Shown: positions 16,569-24,589, counted from the first letter of the stretch. The stretch: 34,642 bases of DNA from Pseudomonas sp. CFII64 (GCF_000416235.1 NZ_ATLO01000006.1:1-34642); one strand, 5' to 3'. Numbers and translations are program-made. The notes: generated by a model not told the origin, from the sequence alone.

Positions 16569-18428
16569 ATGCTTGGCGCGTTTGAAAAATGGCTCGACCC
16601 CTTCCCGCCCGACGAGGTACCGCCGCCGCCCGACGGATTGCCGCGATTTCTTTGGGCCTGCACGCGGGGCGCCCGCGGTTACATCCTCGCGCTTGCGCTT
16701 CTCAGTGCAGGAGTGTCGATTTACGAAGCATGGCTATTTTCATTTCTCGGGCAGGTCGTGGACCTGCTATCGACCTGGCAGGCCGGCGGCGATGCGGCCA
16801 TGCAGGAAAGTCGCGTGCTGTGGGGCATCGGCATCGTATTGCTGACCAGCATTGGACTGGTAGCGTTGCGTACCATGGTGCAGCACCAGGTATTGGCGAT
16901 CAATCTGCCGTTGCGGTTGCGCTGGGATTTCCATCGATTGATGTTGAGACAAAGCCTTTCGTTCTTCTCCGATGAGTTTTCCGGCCGGGTCACTACCAAG
17001 GTGATGCAGACGGCGCTGTCTGTACGCGAGGTGCTGTTCACCATTATCGAGATCGCACCTGGGATTGGCGTGTATTTCATCGCGATCATCGCACTGGCCG
17101 GCGCCTTCGACCTGAAACTGATGTTGCCTTTTATTGCCTGGGTCGCGTTGTTCGGGCTGGCGATGCTGTACTTCGTGCCCCGCCTGGGAAAAGTCGGGCA
17201 AGAACAGGCCAACGCCCGCTCATCGATGACCGGGCGTATCTCCGATGCCTACACCAACATCACCACGGTTAAGCTATTTTCCCACTCCAAACGTGAAGCA
17301 CATTTTGCGCGCGCTGCGATGGAAGATTTCAAGCTCACTGGCTTACGCCAGATGCGCCTGGTCAGCCAGTTCGAGATCGTCAACCAGGCATTGGTGGTCG
17401 CGTTGATCATGGGTGCAGGCGGTTATGCCCTGTGGCTGTGGCATCAGGGGCAGGTCGGCACAGGTGCCGTTGCGGCGATTACCGCCATGGCGCTGCGCAT
17501 CAACGGCATGTCGCACTGGATCATGTGGCAAATGACTTCTCTGTTCGAGAACATCGGCACCGTGCAGGATGGCATGTCAACCTTGACGCGCGGCCCCAAG
17601 GTGCAGGATGCGCCGGACGCGAGCGTGCTGGTGACCACTGGCGGCGCGGTGACCTTCGATAAGGTGAGTTTCAACTACAACGGCGAGCGCCAAGTGCTCG
17701 ATGGCCTGAGCCTAAGCATTCGCCCGGGTGAAAAAATCGGCCTGGTGGGTCGCTCGGGCGCCGGGAAATCTACGCTCATCAACCTGCTGTTGCGGTTCTA
17801 TGACGTGGACAAGGGTGAGATCCGCATCGACGGGCAGAATATCGCGCACGTGACGCAAGACAGCCTGCGCAGCGCCATCGGCATGGTCACTCAGGATACG
17901 TCCCTGCTGCACCGGTCCATTCGCGACAATATCGCCTATGGCCGTCCCGATGCGACCGACGCGCAAATCCGCCGCGCTGCGGCCAATGCCCAGGCCGACG
18001 GGTTCATCAGCCAACTGAGCGATAAACAAGGTCATTCCGGTTACGACACCTTGGTGGGTGAGCGTGGTATCAAGCTTTCCGGTGGCCAGCGTCAACGTGT
18101 CGCGATTGCCCGGGTGATGCTCAAGAATGCCCCGATCCTGCTGCTTGACGAGGCCACCAGTGCGCTGGATTCAGAAGTTGAAGTGGCCATCCAGGAAAGC
18201 CTCGATGAAATGATGAAGGGCAAGACGGTGATTGCCATTGCCCATCGTTTGTCCACGATTGCGGCTATGGACAGACTCATCGTCATGGATGATGGACGCA
18301 TCATTGAACAAGGCACCCACGCCGAGTTGCTCGGGAAAAACGGTATCTATGCGCGCCTTAGGCGTCACCAAAGCGGCGGGTTCCTGGGGGAAGATCAGGG
18401 CGTGGCCGAGACCATGGAGCAGGATTGA
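16569..18428 (+). CDS. MsbA-type ABC exporter (fused TMD-NBD)
   Basis: This half-transporter exporter is 619 residues from the ATG at 16569, which has GGAG at 16559-16562. An ATG 39 bases upstream lacks a ribosome site. A proline-rich cytosolic leader (PFPPDEVPPPPDGLP) precedes six membrane helices to about residue 330. The NBD carries Walker A GRSGAGKS at 394-401, the LSGGQ signature at 503-507, Walker B with Asp527-Glu528, and the H-loop His559. All catalytic residues are present, so it should work as a homodimer. Similar Pseudomonas proteins are annotated only as ABC transporter ATP-binding/permease proteins. A lipid, peptide or drug substrate cannot be chosen from sequence. It forms no obvious operon. 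Confidence 0.9.
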   Translation: MLGAFEKWLDPFPPDEVPPPPDGLPRFLWACTRGARGYILALALLSAGVSIYEAWLFSFLGQVVDLLSTWQAGGDAAMQESRVLWGIGIVLLTSIGLVALRTMVQHQVLAINLPLRLRWDFHRLMLRQSLSFFSDEFSGRVTTKVMQTALSVREVLFTIIEIAPGIGVYFIAIIALAGAFDLKLMLPFIAWVALFGLAMLYFVPRLGKVGQEQANARSSMTGRISDAYTNITTVKLFSHSKREAHFARAAMEDFKLTGLRQMRLVSQFEIVNQALVVALIMGAGGYALWLWHQGQVGTGAVAAITAMALRINGMSHWIMWQMTSLFENIGTVQDGMSTLTRGPKVQDAPDASVLVTTGGAVTFDKVSFNYNGERQVLDGLSLSIRPGEKIGLVGRSGAGKSTLINLLLRFYDVDKGEIRIDGQNIAHVTQDSLRSAIGMVTQDTSLLHRSIRDNIAYGRPDATDAQIRRAAANAQADGFISQLSDKQGHSGYDTLVGERGIKLSGGQRQRVAIARVMLKNAPILLLDEATSALDSEVEVAIQESLDEMMKGKTVIAIAHRLSTIAAMDRLIVMDDGRIIEQGTHAELLGKNGIYARLRRHQSGGFLGEDQGVAETMEQD

Positions 18429-18469
18429 ACGGACTGACAGGCTATCGATCCGCAGAATGCAAGGCGCGG

Positions 18470-18650
18470 TCAGCCGTGCGCCGCATGACAGGGGATCGCG
18501 TAGCCGTCAGGATCGTTGATAACAAAGAAGCGATCAAAAGGACCATCGGCACCGGCGCACAGGATCTACGCCACGCTCCGACGGAATGAGACTCTGAGCT
18601 TTTCAGACGCAGGCACCATCTCGTTTTCAAACGTCGCGCGGCACTTTTGA
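18470..18650 (-). pseudogene. Decayed fragment, possibly glyoxalase/VOC-like
   Basis: On the minus strand a frame ending at the stop 18470-18472 reads ...GADGPFDRFFVINDPDGYAI... It is preceded in the same frame, after an internal TAG at 18566-18568, by an ATFENEMVPASEKLR segment. The DPDG element near a C-terminus recalls VOC/glyoxalase proteins, but the match is short. It has no start and an in-frame stop, so it is read as a remnant of uncertain identity. Confidence 0.3.
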
Positions 18651-18655
18651 GCAAT

Positions 18656-19246
18656 TCAGGCAGGAAGCACCTGCGCGAGCACTACGCCAGCAAGGCGTGC
18701 GGTAGCCAGGAGGCGTTCCAGGCTTTGTCCGTGGCGCGCGCTGGCCGAAAGCCCGGCCATGGTGGTGCAGACAAAATCCGCCAGCCGATCGGCCTCCAGC
18801 GGGTAGTGCTCGGCGATGCTGTGTCTAATGACGTCCTGGGCAGTTACATGAAAACTGCAGGCAACCTCACGCGCCTCCGAATCGTTGCTCCGTGTGCCCT
18901 CCAGCACCATACAACCGGTGGCCGTGGGATCGGCGGCGTAGCTGCGCGCAGCCTGCTCCAACACCTGCGCAAGCGACACAGCCAACGGCCTGTCAGCCCC
19001 CAGAATTTGTAATAGAGGGATGGCGCCGGTCAGGGCGTACCGGTCCAGAACCCTCGCGTACAACTGCGCCTTGCTGCCAAAAGCCGCATAGAAGCTGGGC
19101 GGATTGATCCCGAATGCTTTGGTCAGGTCGGCAACACTCACGCCGTCGTAGCCCTTGGCATGGAACAGGCGCTGAGCGGTCGCTACCGCCTCATCCGGAT
19201 CGAACCGGCGTGGACGACCACGCGTAGGCAATGTATTTGTAGTCAT
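18656..19246 (-). CDS. bdcR: TetR-family repressor BdcR
   Basis: This 196-residue TetR protein begins with a basic GRPRRFDPDEAV arm and an HTH of GVSVADLTKAFGINPPSFYAAFGSK type at about residues 36-60. E. coli BdcR has the same GRPRRF arm, the INPPS-YAAFGSK HTH and a CMVLEG segment, all of which are seen here. The gene is divergent from bdcA with 71 bases between starts and an operator-like palindrome in the gap. It is expected to repress bdcA and itself. No strong ribosome site precedes the ATG. Confidence 0.85.
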   Translation of the reverse strand: MTTNTLPTRGRPRRFDPDEAVATAQRLFHAKGYDGVSVADLTKAFGINPPSFYAAFGSKAQLYARVLDRYALTGAIPLLQILGADRPLAVSLAQVLEQAARSYAADPTATGCMVLEGTRSNDSEAREVACSFHVTAQDVIRHSIAEHYPLEADRLADFVCTTMAGLSASARHGQSLERLLATARLAGVVLAQVLPA

Positions 19247-19259
19247 GATTACAAAATCT

Positions 19260-19293
19260 TTGACAGATGGGATGTCGCATATTGTAACATGCG
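19260..19293 (+). promoter_or_regulatory. bdcA promoter with overlapping BdcR operator
   Basis: A consensus -35 box TTGACA (19260-19265) is followed after 17 bases by TGTAAC (19283-19288) as a -10 box. Overlapping the -10 is an imperfect palindrome with arms CGCAT (19276-19280) and ATGCG (19289-19293); inner TT and AA also pair. A repressor bound there would block the promoter. The AGGAGG of bdcA follows at 19305-19310. Confidence 0.6.
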
Positions 19294-19317
19294 CTACATT
19301 AATCAGGAGGCGTGATC

Positions 19318-20031
19318 ATGTCAGATTTCAAGAACAAATCGGTGCTGGTGCTGGGTGGGAGTCGGGGCATTGGTGCCGCGATCGTAAGACGCTTCGTCGC
19401 AGACGGTGCGAACGTGGCATTTACCTACTCGGGCTCGCCGGAAGCGGCACAGCTGCTTGCCACGGAAACAGGCAGCAGCGCGTATTCGACGGACAGCGCT
19501 GACCGCAATGCAGTCATCGCCAGGGTACGAGACAGCGGTCCATTGGACGTACTGGTAGTCAATTCCGGCATTGCTATCTTCGGCGATGCGCTGGAGCAGG
19601 ATCCGGATGCCATCGATCGCCTGTTTCACATCAATGTGCACGCGCCGTACCACGCATCGGTGGAAGCGGCGCGGCAGATGCCTGAAGGCGGGCGGATTAT
19701 CGTGATCGGATCGGTAAACGGCGACCGCATGCCCTTGCCCGGTATGGCGTCCTATGCATTGAGCAAGTCCGCACTGCAAGGAATGGCGCGAGGCCTGGCA
19801 CGGGATTTCGGCCCGCGCGGTATCACGATCAATATCGTGCAGCCGGGACCGATCGACACAGACGCCAATCCAGCGAACGGTCCGATGAAGGACCTGATGC
19901 ACAGCTTCATGGCGATCAAACGTCACGGTCGTGCCGAAGAGGTCGCTGGAATGGTGGCCTGGTTGGCCGGACCGGAAGCGGGCTTCGTGACGGGGGCGAT
20001 GCACACGATCGACGGTGCATTCGGCGCCTGA
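19318..20031 (+). CDS. bdcA: BdcA, c-di-GMP-binding SDR (biofilm dispersal mediator)
   Basis: This protein is 237 residues, the same length as E. coli BdcA. The start is ATG 19318 with AGGAGG seven bases away. A GTG at 19312 is in frame but too close to the ribosome site. SDR features are LGGSRGIGAAIVRRF at 12-26, VNSG at 81-84, Ser132, Tyr146 and Lys150, plus the conserved HAPYHASVEAARQMPEGG block. Glu50, a position at which E. coli BdcA was engineered in published work, is conserved. In E. coli it lowers free c-di-GMP by binding it and promotes dispersal. Whether this protein also reduces a substrate is unknown. Confidence 0.88.
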   Translation: MSDFKNKSVLVLGGSRGIGAAIVRRFVADGANVAFTYSGSPEAAQLLATETGSSAYSTDSADRNAVIARVRDSGPLDVLVVNSGIAIFGDALEQDPDAIDRLFHINVHAPYHASVEAARQMPEGGRIIVIGSVNGDRMPLPGMASYALSKSALQGMARGLARDFGPRGITINIVQPGPIDTDANPANGPMKDLMHSFMAIKRHGRAEEVAGMVAWLAGPEAGFVTGAMHTIDGAFGA

Positions 20032-20104
20032 CGATTTTACGCAGCCGGAGCTTGCGCGTCCGGCTCATTGAGGCGCTGGTTGTCGGCAACCATCACACTC
20101 AGTG

Positions 20105-20133
20105 GTGGCCAAATCCGCTGTGGATTTGGCCAC
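20105..20133. terminator. Perfect 12-bp-stem hairpin between convergent genes
   Basis: GTGGCCAAATCC (20105-20116), a 5-base loop GCTGT and GGATTTGGCCAC (20122-20133) form a perfect inverted repeat. It lies between the ends of bdcA and the cupin gene, which converge. A weaker hairpin (GCCGGA 20044-20049, TCCGGC 20059-20064) sits closer to bdcA. Neither has a T-tract, so a bidirectional terminator is likely by position but not proven by form. Confidence 0.55.
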
Positions 20134-20147
20134 GCCAAAGTGTGCTG

Positions 20148-20660
20148 TCAGCCGCGCCAGTGCTCCACTACCCCTCCCTTGTCACCCAGCACTGGATCAG
20201 TCTGGGGAAACCACAGTTGTGCTATCTGTTCGATCTGCGCTGGCGTGGCCGGGTCACGATTGATATCACCGTCCTGCGCCGGCGGATAGGCGCCGACGAC
20301 CATGAAGTCGTTGCTGGAGCCGAGGTTGCAATGCCCTGTTCCCGCAGGAAGCAACAGCACATCCCCGGCCTTGACCTCGACCACGTGGCCCTCCGGGCCG
20401 CCTAGCATCAATCGCGCATCGCCAGCATAGACGCCTAACACCTCGTGACCACGGGTGTGGTAGTGGTGGTAGGAAAAAACTCCGTAGCGCCATTGCGGCG
20501 GCCAGCCGTTGGCTGTAAATGAGCGTTCGACCAACTCCGCCGGATCGCTGCCGCTCACGTCCAGCGCGGCGGGATAAATCAGCACGGGCAGCTTCGGATT
20601 GTTGGGAATACCGCTGTTGGCGTTCAGCATCAGCGTCTGCACGGCAGGCGTCTGTTTCAT
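20148..20660 (-). CDS. YjlB-type cupin protein
   Basis: 170 residues are counted from ATG 20660, which has TGGAG about eight bases upstream. The open frame runs on upstream into an unrelated SDR fragment, so longer starts are rejected. It is a single-domain cupin: motif 1 HHYHTRGHEVLGVY (His66, His68, Glu73 as likely metal ligands) and motif 2 GDVLLLPAGTGH with His110. B. subtilis YjlB-type proteins share the N-terminal IPNNPKLPVLIY block. The family has no established function; small-molecule binding or isomerase activity is possible. It is transcribed toward bdcA and its upstream neighbour is gene debris. Confidence 0.8.
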   Translation of the reverse strand: MKQTPAVQTLMLNANSGIPNNPKLPVLIYPAALDVSGSDPAELVERSFTANGWPPQWRYGVFSYHHYHTRGHEVLGVYAGDARLMLGGPEGHVVEVKAGDVLLLPAGTGHCNLGSSNDFMVVGAYPPAQDGDINRDPATPAQIEQIAQLWFPQTDPVLGDKGGVVEHWRG

Positions 20661-20789
20661 GGTCAGTGCTCCAGTGCCGGGCAGGCTCGGCAAGGTGGAT
20701 ATACTGAACTGACGGCGAGTTGATGCCTTGGTTCGATTTCTGTTGAATTCGCGTGATGTCGATAGCGAGGCGACGGCGGCGCCCCAGAT

Positions 20790-20880
20790 CAGGCAGCCCG
20801 AGCTGATGCCCAGCGCCCCCGCATTGTTGAACAGCACATCAATCGGCCCTGCGTCTTCCATCACCTGTTGGATGCTGCTC
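20790..20880 (-). pseudogene. SDR fragment (NNAG region)
   Basis: A short minus-strand stretch encodes IQQVMEDAGPIDVLFNNAGA, which includes the conserved D-x-L-x-NNAG segment that stabilises the central sheet of SDR enzymes. Neither the N-terminal Gly motif nor the YxxxK active site is nearby on this strand. It is fused in frame to the region ahead of the cupin gene but has no independent start. Confidence 0.6.
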
Positions 20881-20885
20881 GGGTC

Positions 20886-21030
20886 GGTCAGCGACCTTGA
20901 AGATTGTCATGCCGCCATCCGCCAGCACACCGTTGGGGCCGCCGGCTTTTTCCATGAATGGGCCGCTGAGTACGGTCAGACCTTTCTCCTGCATGTCGAT
21001 CATTTGGCCAACATGGTCCATGAACCCTGC
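20886..21030 (-). pseudogene. YciI-like protein, front fragment
   Basis: This encodes MDHVGQMIDMQEKGLTVLSG, then PFMEKAGGPNGVLADGGMTIFKVAD, which looks like the middle of a YCII-related protein (GP-x(n)-GGM-x-I-F). Similarity stops at KVAD, where sequence changes into the SDR fragment. The matching tail of such a protein lies on the other side, at 21056-21147, in the wrong order for one gene. Confidence 0.5.
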
Positions 21031-21055
21031 TGCCCATAGAGGTAGCTCCTACCGA

Positions 21056-21147
21056 TCAGGTATGGAACGGCACCCACATCATTTTCACTTCGACATTCAG
21101 CTGGCCTGACTTGACCGTTGGATCGTCAGTGCCGATCTTGGCCGACT
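21056..21147 (-). pseudogene. YciI-like protein, C-terminal fragment
   Basis: The minus strand reads KIGTDDPTVKSGQLNVEVKM, then MWVPFHT and a stop at 21056. DDP-x-VKSG-x-L-x-VEV-x-MWVPFH is the usual tail of YciI-like proteins. It precedes the front fragment in the reading direction, so the two were permuted or come from two tandem copies that each lost one end. Confidence 0.5.
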
Positions 21148-21151
21148 TGCC

Positions 21152-21220
21152 CGATCTGAAGAGATCGCCAGGGCAGCGCTGTTTCTGCTATCGGACGACA
21201 GTAGCTTCGTCATAAGTTGA
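21152..21220 (+). pseudogene. SDR C-terminal fragment, opposite strand
   Basis: The plus strand reads RSEEIARAALFLLSDDSSFV then a stop at 21218-21220. EEIA-x-AA-x-FL-SDDSSFV is the typical C-terminal helix/strand of SDR enzymes, normally followed by TGAELFVDGG, which is missing. It lies on the strand opposite to the NNAG fragment at 20790-20880, which implies an inversion if both came from one gene. Confidence 0.6.
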
Positions 21221-21231
21221 CGAGATTATGC

Positions 21232-22140
21232 TCATGGTAGGGACTCCGTTCGCCGGTTTCCTAATACGGCAATAAGGTGGGTTACCAGTGCCCGCACCTT
21301 GGCCGAGGGCTTGGGTCCCGACGGAAATACGGCAAACGCTTTCAAAGGCTCAAGCTCGTAGTCGGGCAACAGTTGAATAAGGGTGCCGTCCGATAGCTCT
21401 TGTGCTGACATGATGGTTGTCACATTCGCTATGCCAAGACCTGCCATTGCAGCAGCCAGGATGCCTGGGGCTGCATCGATCCTGACTCTTCCACGCAACG
21501 TCACTACCCGTTCCGTGCCTGCTTTAAACAGTTTCAACGTGCTTTTCTCTGGAAAGCTTTGATCGTGCAAGAGTGCGTCGTGAAACGCCAGATCTTCAGG
21601 CACTTCTGGCACGCCTCTCTTGGCGAGGTATGCGGGCGACGCCACTAACACACGCGGCACCGATGCAATTTGTTTAGCTCCAAACGCAGAATCTTCAAGC
21701 GTGCCCATACGGACTGCCATGTCTACTCCAACTGCCACCAGGTTCTGCCGCTCATCTCGCATAGTGATTTCGACTCGCAGCTCAGGGTGACGCTCGAGGA
21801 AGACGGGCAACGCGGGAATGACCGCTCGTGAGCCATACACGATAGGTACCGCAAGACGGATAGTGCCACGCAGGGAATCAATTCCTCGAGCCGCATCTTC
21901 CGCGTCCTCCAGGTCGGCAGCAGCTTGGCGAGCCCTCTCCAGGAACGCCGCGCCAGCCTCGGTAAGCGCCACATTCCGGGTTGTGCGGAGCAAGAGTTTC
22001 ACACCCAGGCGAGTTTCCAATCCGGTTACGATACGAGAGGTCGACGGCTGTGAAATCCCAAGTTCCTGGGCGGCACGGGAGAAACTTCTTGACTCCGCTA
22101 CGCGGGTGAAAACCTCGACTTCAAGCCAGCGATCAGTCAT
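21232..22140 (-). CDS. LysR-family regulator next to GST gene
   Basis: This 302-residue protein has an HTH in residues 1-60 (FTRVAESRSFSRAAQELGISQPSTSRIV) and a CrgA/PBP2-type effector domain from about residue 90 (GTIRLAVPIVYGSRAVIPALP). It is divergent from the GST gene with 103 bases between the starts. The gap holds a palindrome next to a TATAAT box reading toward GST. It is inferred to control that GST gene, a common pairing in Pseudomonas. Effector unknown. Confidence 0.88.
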   Translation of the reverse strand: MTDRWLEVEVFTRVAESRSFSRAAQELGISQPSTSRIVTGLETRLGVKLLLRTTRNVALTEAGAAFLERARQAAADLEDAEDAARGIDSLRGTIRLAVPIVYGSRAVIPALPVFLERHPELRVEITMRDERQNLVAVGVDMAVRMGTLEDSAFGAKQIASVPRVLVASPAYLAKRGVPEVPEDLAFHDALLHDQSFPEKSTLKLFKAGTERVVTLRGRVRIDAAPGILAAAMAGLGIANVTTIMSAQELSDGTLIQLLPDYELEPLKAFAVFPSGPKPSAKVRALVTHLIAVLGNRRTESLP

Positions 22141-22160
22141 TCATATTCCAAATAAGTGTT

Positions 22161-22180
22161 CTGCCAATCGGCAGTATAAT
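22161..22180 (+). promoter_or_regulatory. Palindrome plus -10 box of GST promoter
   Basis: CTGCC-AATC-GGCAG (22161-22174) is an interrupted palindrome with 5-bp arms, and it abuts a consensus TATAAT (22175-22180). No good -35 box lies 16-18 bases upstream, which fits an activator-dependent promoter. The ATG of the GST gene is 64 bases downstream. The palindrome is a candidate operator for the divergent LysR protein. Confidence 0.5.
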
Positions 22181-22243
22181 TTTGTCCAGCGAAAAGGTTT
22201 ACCTTGTTTTCTTCACCTACCAAGATCGATATGTGAGGAAACA

Positions 22244-22903
22244 ATGTCCATCAAAATTTACGGCGATCTCGGCTCGGGTAGCCTACGCCGCGTGACTACA
22301 GCTGCCTCAATCATGGGCGTCGATATCGAACGTATGAATATCCACTTGTTCAAGGGTGAAAGTCATACCCCTGGGTTCCTGAAGCTGAACCCGCACGGGC
22401 TCACTCCCGTGCTTCAAGATGGCGATACCGTCATCTGGGAAGCCTCAGCCATCAATCTGTACCTTGCCGAAAAAGCGAACTCAAACTTACTGGGACGCAC
22501 GCCGTCAGAAAGGCTTGAGGTACTGCAATGGATGTTCTGGTCGGGTGAGCAATGGCGGATCTTCTCCACCCTTCTCTTCAATGAATGGGCGGGGGAAAAG
22601 TGGATGGGCAAGCCAAGAACGGACGCAATCGTCCGGTTAGCAATGAGCAATATTCGCAACGCAGCGGCAGTTCTGGAATCCCGCCTGGCGACACAAAAAT
22701 TCATCGTCGGTGATGCGTTGACCCTCGCAGACATTGATATTGCAGCACCTTTTTCGCAGTGCAAACGCACTGGCGCCCCCTTCGAGGAGTTCCCGAATTT
22801 GGTCGCTTGGCAACAGCGTTTGCTCGAGACCGTGCCCGCCTGGGCCGCTACTCGTGAAGAAGTAGAAAAGCGGATGGTTGCAGCCGTTAGCGGCGTAAGC
22901 TGA
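22244..22903 (+). CDS. Glutathione S-transferase family protein
   Basis: 219 residues with GAGGA at 22235-22239. The N-terminal thioredoxin fold includes YGDLGSGSLRRV (the Ser-rich N-terminus may supply the catalytic residue), the cis-proline segment NPHGLTPVL (Pro55) and the gamma-glutamyl-binding WEASAI (Glu66-Ser68). The C-terminal all-helical domain carries the N-capping ALTLADIDIAAP. It would conjugate or use glutathione in detoxification or redox reactions. No dedicated substrate gene is adjacent. Confidence 0.88.
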   Translation: MSIKIYGDLGSGSLRRVTTAASIMGVDIERMNIHLFKGESHTPGFLKLNPHGLTPVLQDGDTVIWEASAINLYLAEKANSNLLGRTPSERLEVLQWMFWSGEQWRIFSTLLFNEWAGEKWMGKPRTDAIVRLAMSNIRNAAAVLESRLATQKFIVGDALTLADIDIAAPFSQCKRTGAPFEEFPNLVAWQQRLLETVPAWAATREEVEKRMVAAVSGVS

Positions 22904-22978
22904 CCGCTGCAAGGCGAAACCAGTCTGAAGACCAAAAACCAAGATCATGATGGTCCGCGTCGGGTCGTTTGCTGCCTT

Positions 22979-23248
22979 TCACGTAACTATAGCGATAGCT
23001 TTGGCGCGGCCGCGCTGTTCAGGCGGCACTACGAGACTGGCCAATGCATTCGCACCGGGTACATCCACTGCCGCCGCGAATGCTAGAGCCACGCTCGCGG
23101 CCATCAACGACCAGTAGCCACTAGCCGTGTAGGCCAGCAGATTGGCGACCGCAAATAACGCCATAGCGCCGATCAGCAGCCTGCGCCGGTTCAGGTTCCC
23201 GGTCAGCGCGCCCAGCACCGGAGAGCTCAATGCATAGGAAGTTCTCAA
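22979..23248 (-). pseudogene. MFS transporter fragment
   Basis: A frame of about 89 codons reads SYALSSPVLGALTGNLNRRR, then three hydrophobic segments and PPEQRGRAKAIAIV before the stop at 22979. This corresponds to helices 2-4 of a DHA1-type MFS exporter, including the NLNRRRLL loop motif and PPEQRGRA. Helix 1 and all later helices are absent. The upstream junction runs directly into an unrelated enzyme fragment. Confidence 0.7.
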
Positions 23249-23390
23249 CCAGGCCTGCGATCTCTTCGATGGTCAAAGCGCGGTTCGGCGTATTGGGTAC
23301 CCGACCTTCGGTGGTGTAAGCAACGCCGCCGTGCAGGACTTCCGATGGGCCGACGGGGACGCTGTCTGCAGGCTGCACGTCGATATTGGA
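23238..23390 (-). pseudogene. Old-Yellow-Enzyme-like fragment
   Basis: The minus strand encodes QPADSVPVGPSEVLHGGVAY, then TTEGRVPNTPNRALTIEEIA and GLVENF. The arrangement VAPSA-x(n)-YT-x-EG-x(n)-TPRALE-x-EI-x-x-LVE-x-F is characteristic of alkene reductases (NemA/OYE) between strands 3 and 4. Only about 50 residues remain, with no catalytic region. An adjacent 190 bases upstream (about 23390-23580) hold an unidentified frame, AAFEFASPTELMDSSEAELA and onward, in a different phase. Confidence 0.45.
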
Positions 23391-23699
23391 TTGGCGACCG
23401 GCATGATAAAGCTGCAGAAAAATTTTGCCGCCTTTGGCGCCAGTTCCGCTTCGGAGCTGTCCATCAATTCAGTAGGACTGGCAAACTCAAATGCAGCGTG
23501 TGCAGCCAGGCGAATGAGCTGAACGTCATTGCGCACCAGCGACCTGCGGCACAGGATGTTGATTAGTTCAGCACTCGACAGGTCGTATTGAAAACGCGGC
23601 CATCACCGGCGCCTCGTTCCCGATTACTTCTCTTTCCTATTGCCCGGCCCACCTCTACTCTGCATTAACCCTCCCTCCGCACCGAGCACACCTCAAATG

Positions 23700-24587
23700 A
23701 TGGACAGTCTCAGCGGCATTACGGCCTTCATTAATGTGGCCGAAACCCGTAGCTTTACCGAAGCCGGCCGGCTGTTGGAAATCTCCTCGTCAGCAGTGGG
23801 CAAGAGTGTGGCGCGCATGGAAGAACGCCTGGGTGTTCGGCTGTTCCATCGCAGCACCCGCAGCGTCACCCTGACCACCGAAGGCGAGCTGTTCCTGGAC
23901 CGCTGCAAACGCATCATCAGTGAGGTCGAGGCAGCCCAGATGGAGCTGCTGGAGTTATCTGCCACGCCGCGTGGCAAAGTGCGCATCAGTGTGCCCATCC
24001 AGAACGTGCTCATCATGCCGGTGCTGGCTGGATTCATGCGCGCTTATCCGGACATTGAGCTCGACGTGGACATGTCCGACCGAATGGTGGATGTGGTCGA
24101 AGAGGGTTTCGATGCGGTTATCCGAACCGGGGCACCGCAAGACTCCCGGCTGATGGCGCGCAAGCTCGGCGGCTATCGATTGCAATTGGTGGCATCGCCC
24201 GCGTACCTGGAGCGCAATGGTAACCCTGTGCATCCCGATGACCTGATCCATCACACCTGCCTGCTGCACAAATTTCCGGCCACCGGGTTGACCGAGCGCT
24301 GGCCGCTGCGCGTGGGCGACACGCACATTGAGCCGAATCTGGCGCGGGCATTGACTTGCACGACGATGGACCCCCTGACTTACCTGGCGATGGATGGGGT
24401 GGGTATAGCCTGCCTGCCGGACTTTTCAATCCGTGAACCGTTGGCCGACGGCAGGCTGAAGGTAGTGTTGGAGGATTACACCGACCACACCGGCAACCTG
24501 TGGATGCTCTGGCCTGCGTCGAAGCAGACAGCACCAAGGCTGCGGGTGTTGATCGACTTTTTCAAAGACAACGTTCTGAAGAGTTGA
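23700..24587 (+). CDS. LysR-family regulator convergent with MFS gene
   Basis: 295 residues if the second of two tandem ATGs (23697/23700) is used. A frame opening at 23640 adds a Pro-rich leader not seen in the family. The HTH is FINVAETRSFTEAGRLLEIS with SSSAVGKSVARMEERLG, followed by the CrgA-type effector domain beginning GKVRISVPIQNVLIMPVL. It ends two bases before the convergent MFS gene. Its own upstream region is gene debris, so the gene it once controlled may be lost (the OYE or MFS remnants are candidates). Confidence 0.85.
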   Translation: MDSLSGITAFINVAETRSFTEAGRLLEISSSAVGKSVARMEERLGVRLFHRSTRSVTLTTEGELFLDRCKRIISEVEAAQMELLELSATPRGKVRISVPIQNVLIMPVLAGFMRAYPDIELDVDMSDRMVDVVEEGFDAVIRTGAPQDSRLMARKLGGYRLQLVASPAYLERNGNPVHPDDLIHHTCLLHKFPATGLTERWPLRVGDTHIEPNLARALTCTTMDPLTYLAMDGVGIACLPDFSIREPLADGRLKVVLEDYTDHTGNLWMLWPASKQTAPRLRVLIDFFKDNVLKS

Positions 24588-24589
24588 AA

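Noticed and set aside
20661..20864. N-terminal extension of the cupin from 20864
   Set aside because: The extension encodes an SDR NNAG fragment unrelated to cupins. ATG 20660 has its own ribosome site.
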